Made by a program: the position numbers and the translations under genes | The notes under the pieces: generated by a model | The model's input: the letters and a program-made list of their open reading frames with translations, nothing else | Told to the model about the DNA's origin: nothing | Database searches by the model: none | Source of the DNA: Lunasporangiospora selenospora | Taxonomy: Eukaryota; Mortierellomycota; Mortierellomycetes; Mortierellales; Mortierellaceae | Length of the DNA stretch: 14,562 nucleotides | Direction of reading: 5' to 3' | Assembly: GCA_015680635.1 (NCBI GenBank) | Contig: JAABOA010000084.1 | Coordinates: 432-14,993, forward strand | In this document: positions 1-9,744 of the stretch, one piece after another | Layout of the letters: every line of letters begins with the position of its first letter | How positions within the stretch are numbered: position 1 is the stretch's first letter

Positions 1-741
1 AGGGTGTGGCTCGCGGATGGAGAGGGAGAGAGGGAGAAAGAGAAAAGGATGATGAGGCGCATGTCCACCGATTATATACCAAATCACAGATTCACTCGCG
101 AGAGCCGCGCTCATCTTTCGACCTCCTCTCTCTTTCCCCCGCCACCATTCGCTCGCACGCGTGACCCGTGAGTCTCCGCCTTGGACGCGCCTCTCTTTTC
201 CTTTCCTCTCTTCTCTTCTCTTTGTCGACATACATCCGCGGAGCCCGACAGACTTGCGGAGGGGCCTCGGCTCCACCCTGGCGGAGCATAGTCGTCGCTG
301 AGACTTACAGGGGGCAATGATTGGACGCTCTAAGCAAGATCCTGGCCGGCGCCGGTCGGACATGCACCGAGTCGAATCTCAGTCCCCACAAAAGCCACTT
401 TCACGTCCTTCTCGCATAAGTCATGCAAACGTTTAGTGAGATACAGTCTGGCCATGCTTTCCATCTGACCTTCCCATTTCACTTTCCTTCCCCTTTTTTC
501 TCCTTGAGACGACTCCAGTCGCCGTCCTGGTGACCCCCTGTTATACTTTAATCTTCTCTAACTGGCCGTTACATGCGTATCTGGGCTCGCCAAACGTACT
601 CAATTTGCGCGGATACATCGCAAAAAACAACCAAAAAAATTAGAGTGGTTGCAGTAGATGAGACACACGGAGGTGTATATGTGTTGCCAGCTTCAGGGCT
701 ACAACCCCCACATCAGATCGTGTTTGTCATGCATGTCTACT

Positions 742-745
<4 letters not shown>
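1..745. other. Gene-free pyrimidine/purine-biased DNA (left part)
   Basis: No convincing gene is seen on either strand. Open frames here are short and low in complexity and match no family I recognise. The first 60 bases are purine-rich (GA tracts), and 120-230 holds several CT-rich runs. Such tracts are common in fungal promoters and 5' leaders, so this could be regulatory DNA of a gene lying left of the window, but nothing in the sequence proves it. Confidence 0.5.

Positions 746-777
<32 letters not shown>
746..777. repeat. (TC)16 microsatellite
   Basis: This is an uninterrupted TC dinucleotide run of 16 units. It leads directly into the 12-bp minisatellite that follows. Short open frames across it encode only Leu/Ser-rich repeats and are artefacts. 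Confidence 0.95.
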
Positions 778-780
<3 letters not shown>

Positions 781-820
781 TCTCTCCTCCCTTCTCTCCT
801 CCCTTCTCTCCTCCCTTCTT
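777..820. repeat. 12-bp minisatellite, about 3.7 copies
   Basis: The unit CCCTTCTCTCCT occurs at 777-788, 789-800 and 801-812 without a mismatch, followed by a partial unit at 813-820. The tract is wholly pyrimidine on the plus strand. It abuts the TC microsatellite and may have grown out of it. Confidence 0.93.
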
Positions 821-2402
821 TATGTTTTTGGTTGCTCCAGATCGTGAGAGCCACACATACGCATGCCTCTCTTAGTGAGCCGCATGGCGCGAAGGTGGCT
901 CTCGTTTAATTATTTTTTTTGTCATCGTCCTCCTCTCTCAACATATTCATCTGAGGTTGGGTTTGTGCAATGGGGGTGGACCCTTCTGGATCGCTCATCT
1001 TACCCCCGCCCGGCCCTGCTCTTGTTACTTATCCCTCCTCCCCCCCCTACCTTCCCTACTGAGGCTCTTCCATGTTCATTACAATCAGAGTCTATCCACT
1101 CACGAAAAAGAAGGGTTTCTATTTGGATTCATCTCGGACATTTGTCCGAGAGTGTAACTTCAAAGATGCGCTCTAACAACTCGCTTTCTCCCTGTTTCCC
1201 CACAGATACACATGCCCAAACCGATCACTCTTCACAAAACCCAATCTTGCTCAATTCCGAATATCGATAAAGCCCCAAAGAACAAAGAGCAAAGGATGGT
1301 CCAAAAGTCGTTACGATAGTACATGTATTAGCGGCTGGGAATCACTCTCCGTCCGTTGTGGGTACACCTTATCATTTTGCACTTTTGTCATTGTTGGGAA
1401 TAGAGGCAGTCGTCTTGTATGAAAAGTACGACAAATGACCTAATAGGAGCAAGTAGGCAAAGTGTGTTTTGGACAGAAAGGTGTTAGCTTTTCAATACCG
1501 AGAGCATCTGTCACGCTCTTTCGGGGCCATGTACTCGACCCTTTCCAGGGTGGCGTTCTTCCTCAGTTCATTTCAAATATTGGTCTCATGTAGGGCCATT
1601 TCTCACTGGTTATCATATGCCTGCTCGAGTTTCTTTCATACAGCAAAAAGAACGTCTCCTTCACCCCCCAAACAAGGTAGAGCCGCCCCCTTTCCTGCTC
1701 TCTTTCGCTCACTCTTTTGCCAACGGGTGTCTTCCCCCTAAGGCTGACTACCCCTTGTCACTGAGCCCCGGTCATATCCCAACTGCTCGCTAGTTCTCAT
1801 CTCTCTCTCCACTTCGCTTTATATCCTCACCCCTCAACTCACTCACTCTCCAGCATCTTAAAAAGAAAAAAGGAATGTGCAATCGGCCTTTGATCCAAGC
1901 GCCAATGTTATCGGAACTTCGCGGACCCTTAAATTGATCGCCTTCTCGACCGCACAATAAAATGCAGGCAAGAAGAGAGGATAAGAAGAATCGTCTCCTC
2001 TGTTGAATGTATGTTCCATTATCAGGGCCACATTTCAATAATAGAAATCCGGCCAGTGGAAGGAACAACGTGCAAGAATGCGCTCGAGTAACAGTGCGGA
2101 GAAAAGTGCAGAACGAAAAGAAGAAAGTAATATAGAAAAAATGAACTCGACAGAAAAGACCAAAGTAAAGTGTGAAAAAAAAAAGTCGGGAGATTGAATA
2201 CACATGAAACGTCTCGCCCAAACAGAACACACAAAGAACGATGAACTAAAGAACAAGATAGAAAAAACCCCCAGCAAGGCACAGTCTGTCCAGAAACTTT
2301 GGCCCTCTCAAACCTTTTACACAAGAGTCATCATCGGAAGAACGTATACAAGTGGTCATAAATGCAATAGCATATTCTGGCTTACCTCAAAGATTAAACG
2401 TT
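821..2402. other. Gene-free region, including the RIC1 3' flank
   Basis: No frame of protein-like composition is seen over this 1.6-kb stretch. The longest open frames are Phe/Ser/Leu-rich readings of T-rich DNA. The part from about 1800 to 2402 lies directly downstream of the RIC1 stop and probably contains its 3' untranslated region and terminator; I could not identify a clear AATAAA-type signal on the minus strand there. Pyrimidine-rich segments recur (for example near 1030-1060 and 1680-1730). Confidence 0.5.
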
Positions 2403-5400
2403 TCAAGTGTTGGAGACTGAGACCATTGACAAAGCCTGTTGCAGAGTTGCTCCAGTAGCTATTTTGGATATAATTGTTTTAAAAAGGTAGACTTTAGTAA
2501 GTTTGGTCCGCATAATCCTTCTACCAACTCGAATTGTGCCTATTAAAAAGTAAATGAGATGCTTACAATCGATCGAATTGAGGAAACGAACCAGTTCCTT
2601 GCATAGCTATAATGCGAAAAAGTTAAAAGATGTCTCGATGGATGGCTTCGCCCTATCTTTTGATGTGCATTTTCACAAGGGCTCCTACCTCAAAGTCCTG
2701 GGCTTGTAGAGTCCTTTCTAGGAGACGCACTGTATCTTGGCTTGTTGTCTGAATGGGTTCTAATGTATGCAGGATCAATAGATATGAGGTCGCCGTCTTG
2801 AGCTGATCGGCTTCCAGACAACGCTATGCAAGAAATGGAGAAAAAAAATATAAGTACTAGTAATCGACTAATCTTCTTCCAGAGTTGCCTCCCATCTCCT
2901 GATGTCAACTACAACAGCCGAAGGACACCTATCTACAAACTCTTTACCTCAAACAAGTCTCTTGGTGCGCCAACAATGGAAAACAAATACTCCCACAGAG
3001 CTACCTCTGTCTTGCGCGCACAAGACACAATAACATCGAGGTAGTGTGGGAACTGCTGCAAGAAGCTGACAACTCGAGGGAGGACAGCACCTAGAAAATG
3101 ATTGGTTGGAGAGGGGGAAGGGAGGTGAATGATTAAAAGTCTGGTTTTTTGTCTCATAATGATGCGCATATGCGAGCAAAAAGGAATGGAAAAAGGAGAT
3201 AATTGTTGTGGTTTTACCTTCATTGAACCCAATGCCAGATTCAGCCTCGTCTTCAAGTACGTTATGCAGTAGAATTTCTAGAGCATGCCCAAAATAGCCC
3301 AGCTCCTGGTAATGCCTTGCAAACTCGTATGCCTCCCATTCACCTTCAATTGAATGGGTCAAGAGGTGTCGAAGAATAGTCTGCAAGAACAAATGTGTCT
3401 AGCCAACGTCAACACACGCAGAAGAAAAGAAAGATACCAAGGTTAGACCTTGAACGAGTTCTCGGGAAAAGAAGTATTGTAAGACAATGTGAATGTAACT
3501 CCTAGGGAAATGAAGAATCTACAGTATTGTCATACCTTCGTGGCCATCTTGAATGTTGCCAGCCACTTGGGCTTGTGGATAGCAATCTCAGGCTCCAAGC
3601 CTAGAACGATACCTCTCTCTGGTAGGATTGCTACGTTAAAAAAGAGATGTACGTTTAGTCAGCAAAAGCTCCAGAGGATATGTATCTTGGCGGTTAGATG
3701 TCTCAGTCAAGCAAAAGCACTGTTTCACCAGGAGTGAGTCGCTGGCCACTGCTTACCAAGAGGATAAAACTCGATGTCCATTTCCAGGAAGTTATGCTTT
3801 GCAAATGAGGCTAGACTTTGCTCTCCTCCACCCGGCCCAAACACATGCCACCACATCTACGTCGTGTTTCAATTTTTTTTGACTATTAGTTCCTTTGCCA
3901 GAATGGTTGCAGCACGTAGGATTACTAAAGAAATATATTACTCAGCTTACCTTTAGGGTATTGCCATTAAAGGCCCACAGAGAAAAGTCGTTGGCATCGT
4001 GCGCTGAGCGCGTAATCCAATAGTACTCGACCTTTTCAGTGATTTGTCGAAAGGATAGTCTGACGTTGCCATCGGGCTAGAAGCGAGCAGAAAAAAATCC
4101 TGTTAGTACTGACTCTAAACAAATCTTTGCATTAAACACCCTCGAAGCGTGGCTTAAAAACTCGAGATTACAAGGAACTCTGGACGGAGAAAATATATTT
4201 TCCCATCAACTAGTAGCGAGATATGAGTGGCATCTATGCCGTCCGTGTTTTCCGTCGTCAAGATTGAGACGGATTTCAATAGTAGAGGAGAATCGACAAT
4301 GTCCTGGAGCGAGGTTTTCCAAACTAGCTGTAGATCTATATGTTTGGCTACAATATCAGAAAATATCTAATGTGAGTAGGGCTTGGGAAACAAAAAAATA
4401 CAGAAGGGCTGCCAACATGCCATTCAAAGAGACAAAGAAAAGGTCATGCTTGACTAAGTAATACCTGTTCCAAGAGAATAGCAGTATAGGGTATTGTTGG
4501 CTGTATAGACCAATAGTGACGACCGCCACACAGAGATGTGGGCGATTCGAGTTTCAAACTGCTCTGTATATAACACTTCGTTGTTGTCCAAGTTGTTCTC
4601 GCGAGCATACAATCTCAACTATCAGTAAGGTGGTTTGAAAGAGCATGTCTCGTCAGCAACATGGGTCGCGATTGCGAGAAAGGGTTATTTGTTGACAAAA
4701 AACACGGGTCTTGTAATAAAATAGTCACCTCAAACTTTTGATCCTCGATGGTCTCGCATCCTGCAATCAAGATGTTCTTGAACCAACCCAGCCCACCTTG
4801 ACAACGGAACGATTGCTCCTGCTGCCAGTTTCCAAAGAGTCTCCATCGACAAGAGTGAAGATTGTAATGTGCAAGTCCGCGTCGTCCTGCAATAGCGAGG
4901 TAGTGTCCGTCATGACTTAGGCACGAATACTTGCAACCGATAGATTCCAAATGCAACACCCCCCAAAATAAAAGTTTAGTCCTCTGTGACAATGAGGAAA
5001 CGGCTAGAAATAGCAAACTCGTCAAAAACTCGTTTACAGCGATCCTACTCAACTTACGCGAATAGGCCAATTGTCGCTCATATAAACTGGAGGGACCTAC
5101 AAGTGGAAATAAACACACACACTTAGCTCAATACCTCTCAGCCTGAAACCAACGATTCCTTTGCGTCGCAAAAATTGAGGTCTGTTTTACCATGACATTG
5201 TTCCAGACAAAAGTATCTGGGTTGATGGTCGATGATACATCCTGACGATGACCTTCTGTATACACAAGTAATCGATCGTTGAGATGCAACAAACACTGCG
5301 GGGCCGAGCTCTGCATTAAAAAAAATAGAAAATACAGCGGTCAGTATACAAAGGTAATTAGATACCATCAAAATAGCTCTTTCTGTCCTATTCGTCATAG

Positions 5401-7609
5401 GCTTACTAGGTAGTTCTGAACAGATGGCAGTGCCTTGGCGAACGGGATCGCATAAAAGTCAGCTAGCATCATTAAAAAATAGTGTTGAAGGTAAGTACAA
5501 CAAAAGCGAAGAAGTACCATCTATACCGAATTGGTATGGCCAATAAAACTACGTACTACTAGAGTCATTAGGACCAAGGACAATAAGGTCCATATTTCCT
5601 GCGCTCCAGAACTAAAAGCAAAAATATCGGTCCCCAGTGTCAGTGCTCCAAATCAAGATATCAGTTGCCGACTCAAATTGAACAACTACAAAAATATTGG
5701 GTCGTACCAGTGCACGGCTTCCTTGAAGATATGGGTCTTCAGTTGCATTTTTCCTGAAAAATATATGATCGGTGTCAGTCGAGTTTCCAAACATATTTCT
5801 TCAGCGGACAAACACTTGTGGTGTATCTTACAGAATAGGCATGTCGTGAGAGGCCGTGGGGAAGAGTCGACGTCCATAAACACTCCATACGGATGGGCAG
5901 CGATGCGCTTGTCCAACAGCCAACACATTTCCATCCGAGTTCCAAGCCAACGAAACAATCTTGTCCGGCGGACCGTTGACATAGCTCTGGGATTCCTTTA
6001 AAGGCAACTTGTGTGAGAATACCCACTGCCCTGCATGTTCTCCAGACTTGAAAATGCGAACATCGCCTCTATTTGACCAACCATAAACATTTGTGTTAGT
6101 GAAGCAAGCCTAGAATGAGGATCCGGCCCTGATTGAAATGTATTGTCAACTCACCCACGCGTTCCAATGGCTAACAGACTGTATTCTGGATTACTGGCAG
6201 CAATGACGCCTGCATCTTGCTTGTCAAACCCTTCGGGGTTACCATGAAAACAGAATCCATACCAGCTATCGCCGCTTGAGGTCATCTATTCCGTATCGAA
6301 AAAAAGTAAATAGAATGTCAGTCCACTCAGTCAAGTGTGTCCAAGGCATGATATGAACATGATAGTCGTCACGGAAAAAAATCATGAACACAATAGGTAT
6401 TTACCGAGGCAGCTGATCCGCTCTCCGTTTCATTAGGAGTATAATACACAATATATGCCTTGCCATCTGACATGCACCAGATCTGCGTGGTCGAGTTATG
6501 GAAACGACTCATGGCCACAATCATTACCGACTTGTCCAACAAAAAGCTCATATTTCGGATAAGACAGGTCTTTACATCGACTTTGCCGACCCAAGGAATG
6601 AGCTGCACTGCTGGAGGATTCACTGTTGCCACGATGATATCTGACTCTATTCCAACAAGACTGGAAGCAAATTAAGGCACGAAAAGGGGGGCGTTAGTAA
6701 AAGTAAAAAACTCCGATGGCTCCAATGAGAGTAGTCGGTAGATAGAGCCCAAGTGCGCCTAAAAGGGAAGGGTACCTTGAAACACCAGCATCCATTTTAA
6801 TGGTCATTTTGAACTTGATGATAAGATCCGGAAATCCAACACCTTCGCCTGGTCCGAGCGCATAGCTTTTGCTGTTTGTTAGCTGGTAACTCGCGCCTTC
6901 GCCTCCATGAGGAATAATCTTGTAGAGATGTAGAAAGCTTTGCTCCGTCTTTGTTGGTCAATTTTTTTTTTCCGGCAGGGTTGAAGTTGTATGGAAAGAA
7001 TTATGAAAAATTAGAGCCATTCTCACAGGGACGATGCAGTTTCTGCTGTCTGTGACCGTGCGGTCGAAATGCAAATGACAAGTCTGGGTAGCCGAAATGA
7101 CTTACAACAATGACGAGCATGGTTGAATCCGGCTTCCAGAAGACACGCTTGTTAGCTCCATGGTCCAGTAACGACTTGGGAGTCCTGACAACCTTGGATA
7201 TTATGCCTACTGGCTAACATATTAAAGTGGTATCACCAACAAAAGGAACACTCGGTGAGCGCGACTAACTACAGAAGATACAGAAATATGAATAGATGAC
7301 AGAGAAGAGGGGGAAAAGAGCATAGCTTACGCGGTGAACCCAAAGCTGGACAGATTCTCTCGTGATGGTGGCCCAGAGTGAGCCCTGCTCGTTACGCGCC
7401 ATATCCACGATCCCGCTTCCGGTACCCTTGACTACCCGTGACTGGATACCTGTTTGTGGTTCTATCTCAGTATCGCCAGAGCTTCCTTGTACTCCTGCTG
7501 AGATAACGGGCAGGACAAGCTCCAGTTCTTCTTCATCATTGTCCGTCAGAGGCTTGAGCATCGAGGGCTCTACAGCCAAGACACGCGCCGCTCCTGTAGC
7601 CCAATGCAT
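2403..7609 (-). CDS. RIC1: RIC1, Golgi Rab6/Ypt6 GEF complex subunit (22 exons)
   Basis: RIC1 pairs with RGP1 as the exchange factor that activates Ypt6/Rab6 at the Golgi for endosome-to-Golgi recycling. Exons, by homology and phase: 7609-7331, 7213-7106, 6948-6776, 6660-6405, 6285-6155, 6068-5832, 5753-5708, 5611-5557, 5462-5366, 5310-5191, 5096-5058, 4983-4729, 4618-4465, 4347-4172, 4076-3951, 3856-3757, 3630-3536, 3398-3218, 3090-2948, 2823-2689, 2606-2567, 2458-2403. They sum to 3002 nt, so about 1000 residues if one base is missing in exon 9; yeast Ric1 is about 1050. Residues 1-600 look like the WD40-type propeller half ([46 protein letters not shown]). The C-terminal RIC1 domain shows [28 protein letters not shown] and [18 protein letters not shown]. 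The start [11 protein letters not shown] fits the fungal N-terminus. The protein lacks the long C-terminal extension of animal RIC1. Least certain: acceptors of exons 3, 9 and 12. Confidence 0.92.
5431..5438 (-). other. RIC1: Apparent 1-nt frame break in RIC1 exon 9
   Basis: Exon 9 as bounded by its best splice sites (5462-5366) is one base short of keeping frame. Its first half reads [10 protein letters not shown], and its second half, in the next frame, reads [22 protein letters not shown]. Both halves align with the family, and both flanking exons have consistent phase. The change lies near the AAGG run at 5433-5436. A one-base assembly or sequencing error, a real mutation, or use of a downstream acceptor (intron ending in CCAAG, exon starting at 5433, frame intact but ten residues replaced by one serine) would each explain it. 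Confidence 0.7.
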
Positions 7610-7889
7610 TGACTAGAACGCGTCGAATGGGGAAGAGCCGTTGAGTGGGTAGCAATTCCTTAATGAATAAGTCCCTGCCAGAAAGAGATGGCGATGGGTC
7701 GTGTGCTGATTGGTTGAGGTTGACTTGATGACAAGAGAGTGGGGGCAGCCCATCTCTCATTTGTATGGCTCGGGCACCACACAAGGAAGGCGTGGCTTAG
7801 AGACTTTTGAAAGTCTTGCGCCCAGAAGACACTCATGGACAATTCTCACCAACCATTCTAAACTTTCTATCTGGGACACGTTCAATTGC
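7610..7889. promoter_or_regulatory. Divergent promoter between RIC1 and CD2BP2/LIN1
   Basis: The start codons of RIC1 (minus, 7609) and the GYF protein gene (plus, 7890) are 280 bp apart, so both must be driven from this interval. A CCAAT-box core in reverse orientation (ATTGG) lies at 7709-7713. No canonical TATA box is obvious, as is usual for housekeeping genes. Part of it is also open in the plus-strand gene's frame (ATG at 7728), so the interval would shrink if that start were used. Confidence 0.6.
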
Positions 7890-9191
7890 ATGGCATCCAA
7901 CATCAACAACAACAAGCGGTCGACCCAGGTAGAAGGTGGTAATTCAGGCGAGGGTTCATCCTGGGGCTCCAAAAGAATCCGATTTGGAGACAGCAATTCA
8001 CGGTCAAACCTGGAAGAGATTGACGACTCGGACCTCCTAGAGACGCGCAAAACTAGACGTGGCGCTGTAACGATTGTCGAAGGCGAGGAGAGCAGTGACG
8101 AAGAGGGAGAATTTATTAAAAAGAAGAAAAAGCTCTTTGTGGATGATCTTGACCCGGAAGCCGAAGACGGAAATGGCGCAGCTGGCGGAGGGGATGATGA
8201 AATCGACATGTTTGGTGACCCAGAGGAGATCGCGCGCAAGGACGTGATCAAGAAACGAAAGGAGGCGCTTAAGAACAAACATAAGACCAGAGCATTTGAC
8301 AAATCGGAAATCGACGGACAAGACCTCAATTTAGATGAGCTTGACGAGGATGACTATGATTCGGACGGTAACCTCAAGATCGAAGCCTTCAACATGAAGG
8401 AAGAACTGGAGGAAGGCGGCGAGATTGATAAGTCTGGAAACTTTATCAGGAAACTTGATCCAGAAAGGTTCCACGACAATTGGCTTGAGGGCGTCTCAAA
8501 GAAGCAGATTCAACAAGCGCGGCTAGCACATGAGCGAAGGAATAAGAGAGCCGAGCAAGAGGAAAAAGAAGCCGCTGCCAACGACATGTCCGAGACGGAC
8601 ATCTTTATTGAGCTGGTCAACATTCTGAAACCATCAGAGACTGTCGTCGGGGCTCTCCAGCGACTTGGAGGTGGAAAGAAAGCTGGTAATAAGGCATCCA
8701 AACCGAATAGGAAGAAGAGCTGGCAAAAGAACAAGATGGACGAAGACATCCAAGAAACGGCCGCCGTAGGGCAGGAGTCGGAAGAAGACAAGGCACGGAA
8801 ACTGGCCATTGAAAAACTGACTGATTTGTGCGACAAAATGATGGCCAAAGGTCATTTCGAGATTTATGAAGGAACATACGAACAATTTGTACGCAATCTT
8901 CGACGCGCTGATGTGATCCCGGATGACTGGGAAATCGGAACACCAGTACTAAGACCTGGAGAACAGCCCCCGGCAGCACTGGAGGACGACCCATTGCTCT
9001 CACTAACAACAAGCTGGGAATACAAGTGGGCCAATCCAAGTGATAGTCAGGAGACAGATAAAGTCTACGGGCCATATTCTGGAGCAGATATGAAGTCTTG
9101 GAGAGACCAGGGATTCTTTAGTCAGGGTATATTGGTCAGGATGGTTGGCGACGCAACATTTGAGTCCGACTCGGCAGTTTCATTTGAATAG
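7890..9191 (+). CDS. CD2BP2: CD2BP2/LIN1-type U5 snRNP protein with GYF domain
   Basis: This family (human CD2BP2, yeast Lin1/Snu40) binds U5 snRNP proteins such as Prp6 and Dim1 during spliceosome assembly and acts in the nucleus. The 433-residue product shows the family order: a basic N-terminus with KRIRFGD; acidic stretches with EIDMFGDPEE; the central block at about 154-215 (DYDSDGNLKIEAFNMKEELEEG, then FHDNWLEGVSK); a Lys/Glu-rich coil with KHKTRAFDK upstream; and a C-terminal GYF domain at about 374-425 (WEYKW at 376, GPY at 394, MKSW, GFF at 408). It is longer than the roughly 340-residue human and yeast proteins, through charged linkers. The gene is a single exon. The frame is open upstream, so an ATG at 7728 would add 54 residues; 7890 is preferred because MASN leads straight into the family-like N-terminus. 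Neither ATG has a purine at -3. Confidence 0.93.
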   Translation: MASNINNNKRSTQVEGGNSGEGSSWGSKRIRFGDSNSRSNLEEIDDSDLLETRKTRRGAVTIVEGEESSDEEGEFIKKKKKLFVDDLDPEAEDGNGAAGGGDDEIDMFGDPEEIARKDVIKKRKEALKNKHKTRAFDKSEIDGQDLNLDELDEDDYDSDGNLKIEAFNMKEELEEGGEIDKSGNFIRKLDPERFHDNWLEGVSKKQIQQARLAHERRNKRAEQEEKEAAANDMSETDIFIELVNILKPSETVVGALQRLGGGKKAGNKASKPNRKKSWQKNKMDEDIQETAAVGQESEEDKARKLAIEKLTDLCDKMMAKGHFEIYEGTYEQFVRNLRRADVIPDDWEIGTPVLRPGEQPPAALEDDPLLSLTTSWEYKWANPSDSQETDKVYGPYSGADMKSWRDQGFFSQGILVRMVGDATFESDSAVSFE

Positions 9192-9454
9192 TAAACACTG
9201 CTTTCCCTTTGTCATTTATTACCATGTCAATAACACACTGTTCGCCAATGCGATCAAATTCTACTCAACCTACTACGACATGTCCTCTATGCAAACATGA
9301 CTTAAGTAATCCTCACTCCCTTCTCAATTAATACTAAAAGAGTCAGAGATCAGGGTCTTGAAGAAAGAAAGGGTAATTGTCTACAGTGACAGGAAATGAG
9401 TACTATATTGGAGGGAGGGAAGGGGGGGGGGGGAGGGGAGAAATATCCTATTTA
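9192..9454. other. 3' flank of the CD2BP2/LIN1 gene
   Basis: AT-rich DNA follows the stop codon of the GYF-domain gene and probably holds its 3' untranslated region and terminator. No reading frame with family similarity is present. It ends in a purine tract (9410-9443) that abuts the dehydrogenase relic. Confidence 0.5.
9410..9443 (+). repeat. Purine tract with a run of 12 G (G-quadruplex-prone)
   Basis: The plus strand carries GGAGGGAGGGAA, then twelve consecutive G (9422-9433), then AGGGGAGAAA. Several G3+ runs with 1-2 nt spacers fit the standard G-quadruplex pattern. The tract sits within about 15 bp of the left edge of the D2HGDH relic. The exact G count is the kind of value that sequencing often misreports. 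Confidence 0.85.
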
Positions 9455-9722
9455 CAGCAAGTTAAATTAGCGGAACTTTGCCCTCTTTCTGCCTCAATAT
9501 CCAATGGAATGATACGTCCATTCTCGGCACCACTGTTGCCTAAATTCTCCATAATACATTTCACCCTGCAGACCAAAATTACTTTATTATGCAAGGCAAT
9601 AGGGTGAAGACTGGCGATTGAGCTATTCGTAGCTGCCTCTCGAATACGCATACGCATCGAAATAGAGTCAAAGCTTCCCATGCTTCTTGTAGTGGAGAGA
9701 GAGGTGGTGACCTAGTCAATTA
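9455..9722 (-). pseudogene. D2HGDH relic, piece A: exon 3 (3' part) - intron 3 - exon 4 - intron 4 start
   Basis: Read on the minus strand, this matches the live D2HGDH gene at about 12620-12905 in order. The exon 3 end (SFDSIS against SFDAIS) is followed by a shortened intron (about 75 nt against 102), then exon 4 (LVCRVKCIMENLGNSGAENG against [20 protein letters not shown]; then PLD), then the start of intron 4. By hand count, 65 of 97 bases match without gaps over exon 4. Both splice sites of intron 3 are destroyed (donor GT to AT, acceptor AG lost). Retained intron sequence shows a DNA-level duplication rather than a retrocopy. The live gene starts about 4 kb away on the same strand. No promoter or start is expected; it should be inert. 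Confidence 0.9.
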
Positions 9723-9744
9723 CAAATGAATTCTCATAGTTGGA

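Noticed and set aside
573-1270. Plus-strand open frames across and after the TC repeat
   Set aside because: They translate microsatellite and polypyrimidine DNA into Leu/Ser/Pro repeats; no conserved motif is present and they overlap one another in different frames.
1790-2324. Long minus-strand open frames of 80-146 codons
   Set aside because: They are Phe/Ser/Cys/Leu-rich readings of T-rich DNA beyond the RIC1 stop codon, with no domain and no family resemblance.
3440-3500. A possible RIC1 exon reading [18 protein letters not shown] on the minus strand
   Set aside because: It looked like the expected segment after ATK, but no acceptor keeps frame and the implied intron would be about 34 nt. 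Splicing from 3536 to 3398 gives the conserved THLFL in frame, so this stretch is intron.
5386-5408. A tiny intron between CCTA|GTAAGC and GAATAG in RIC1 exon 9
   Set aside because: It would be only 19 nt, below any workable spliceosomal size, and the resulting frame does not match the family; a frame break or alternative acceptor upstream fits better.
7757-8329. 190-codon minus-strand open frame opposite the GYF-protein gene
   Set aside because: It is the antisense shadow of a Glu/Asp/Lys-rich coding region, giving Ser/Phe/Leu-rich protein; the plus strand has clear family motifs.
9377-9607. Plus-strand 76-codon open frame beside the G run
   Set aside because: It is antisense to the D2HGDH relic and crosses the homopolymer; it has no independent support.
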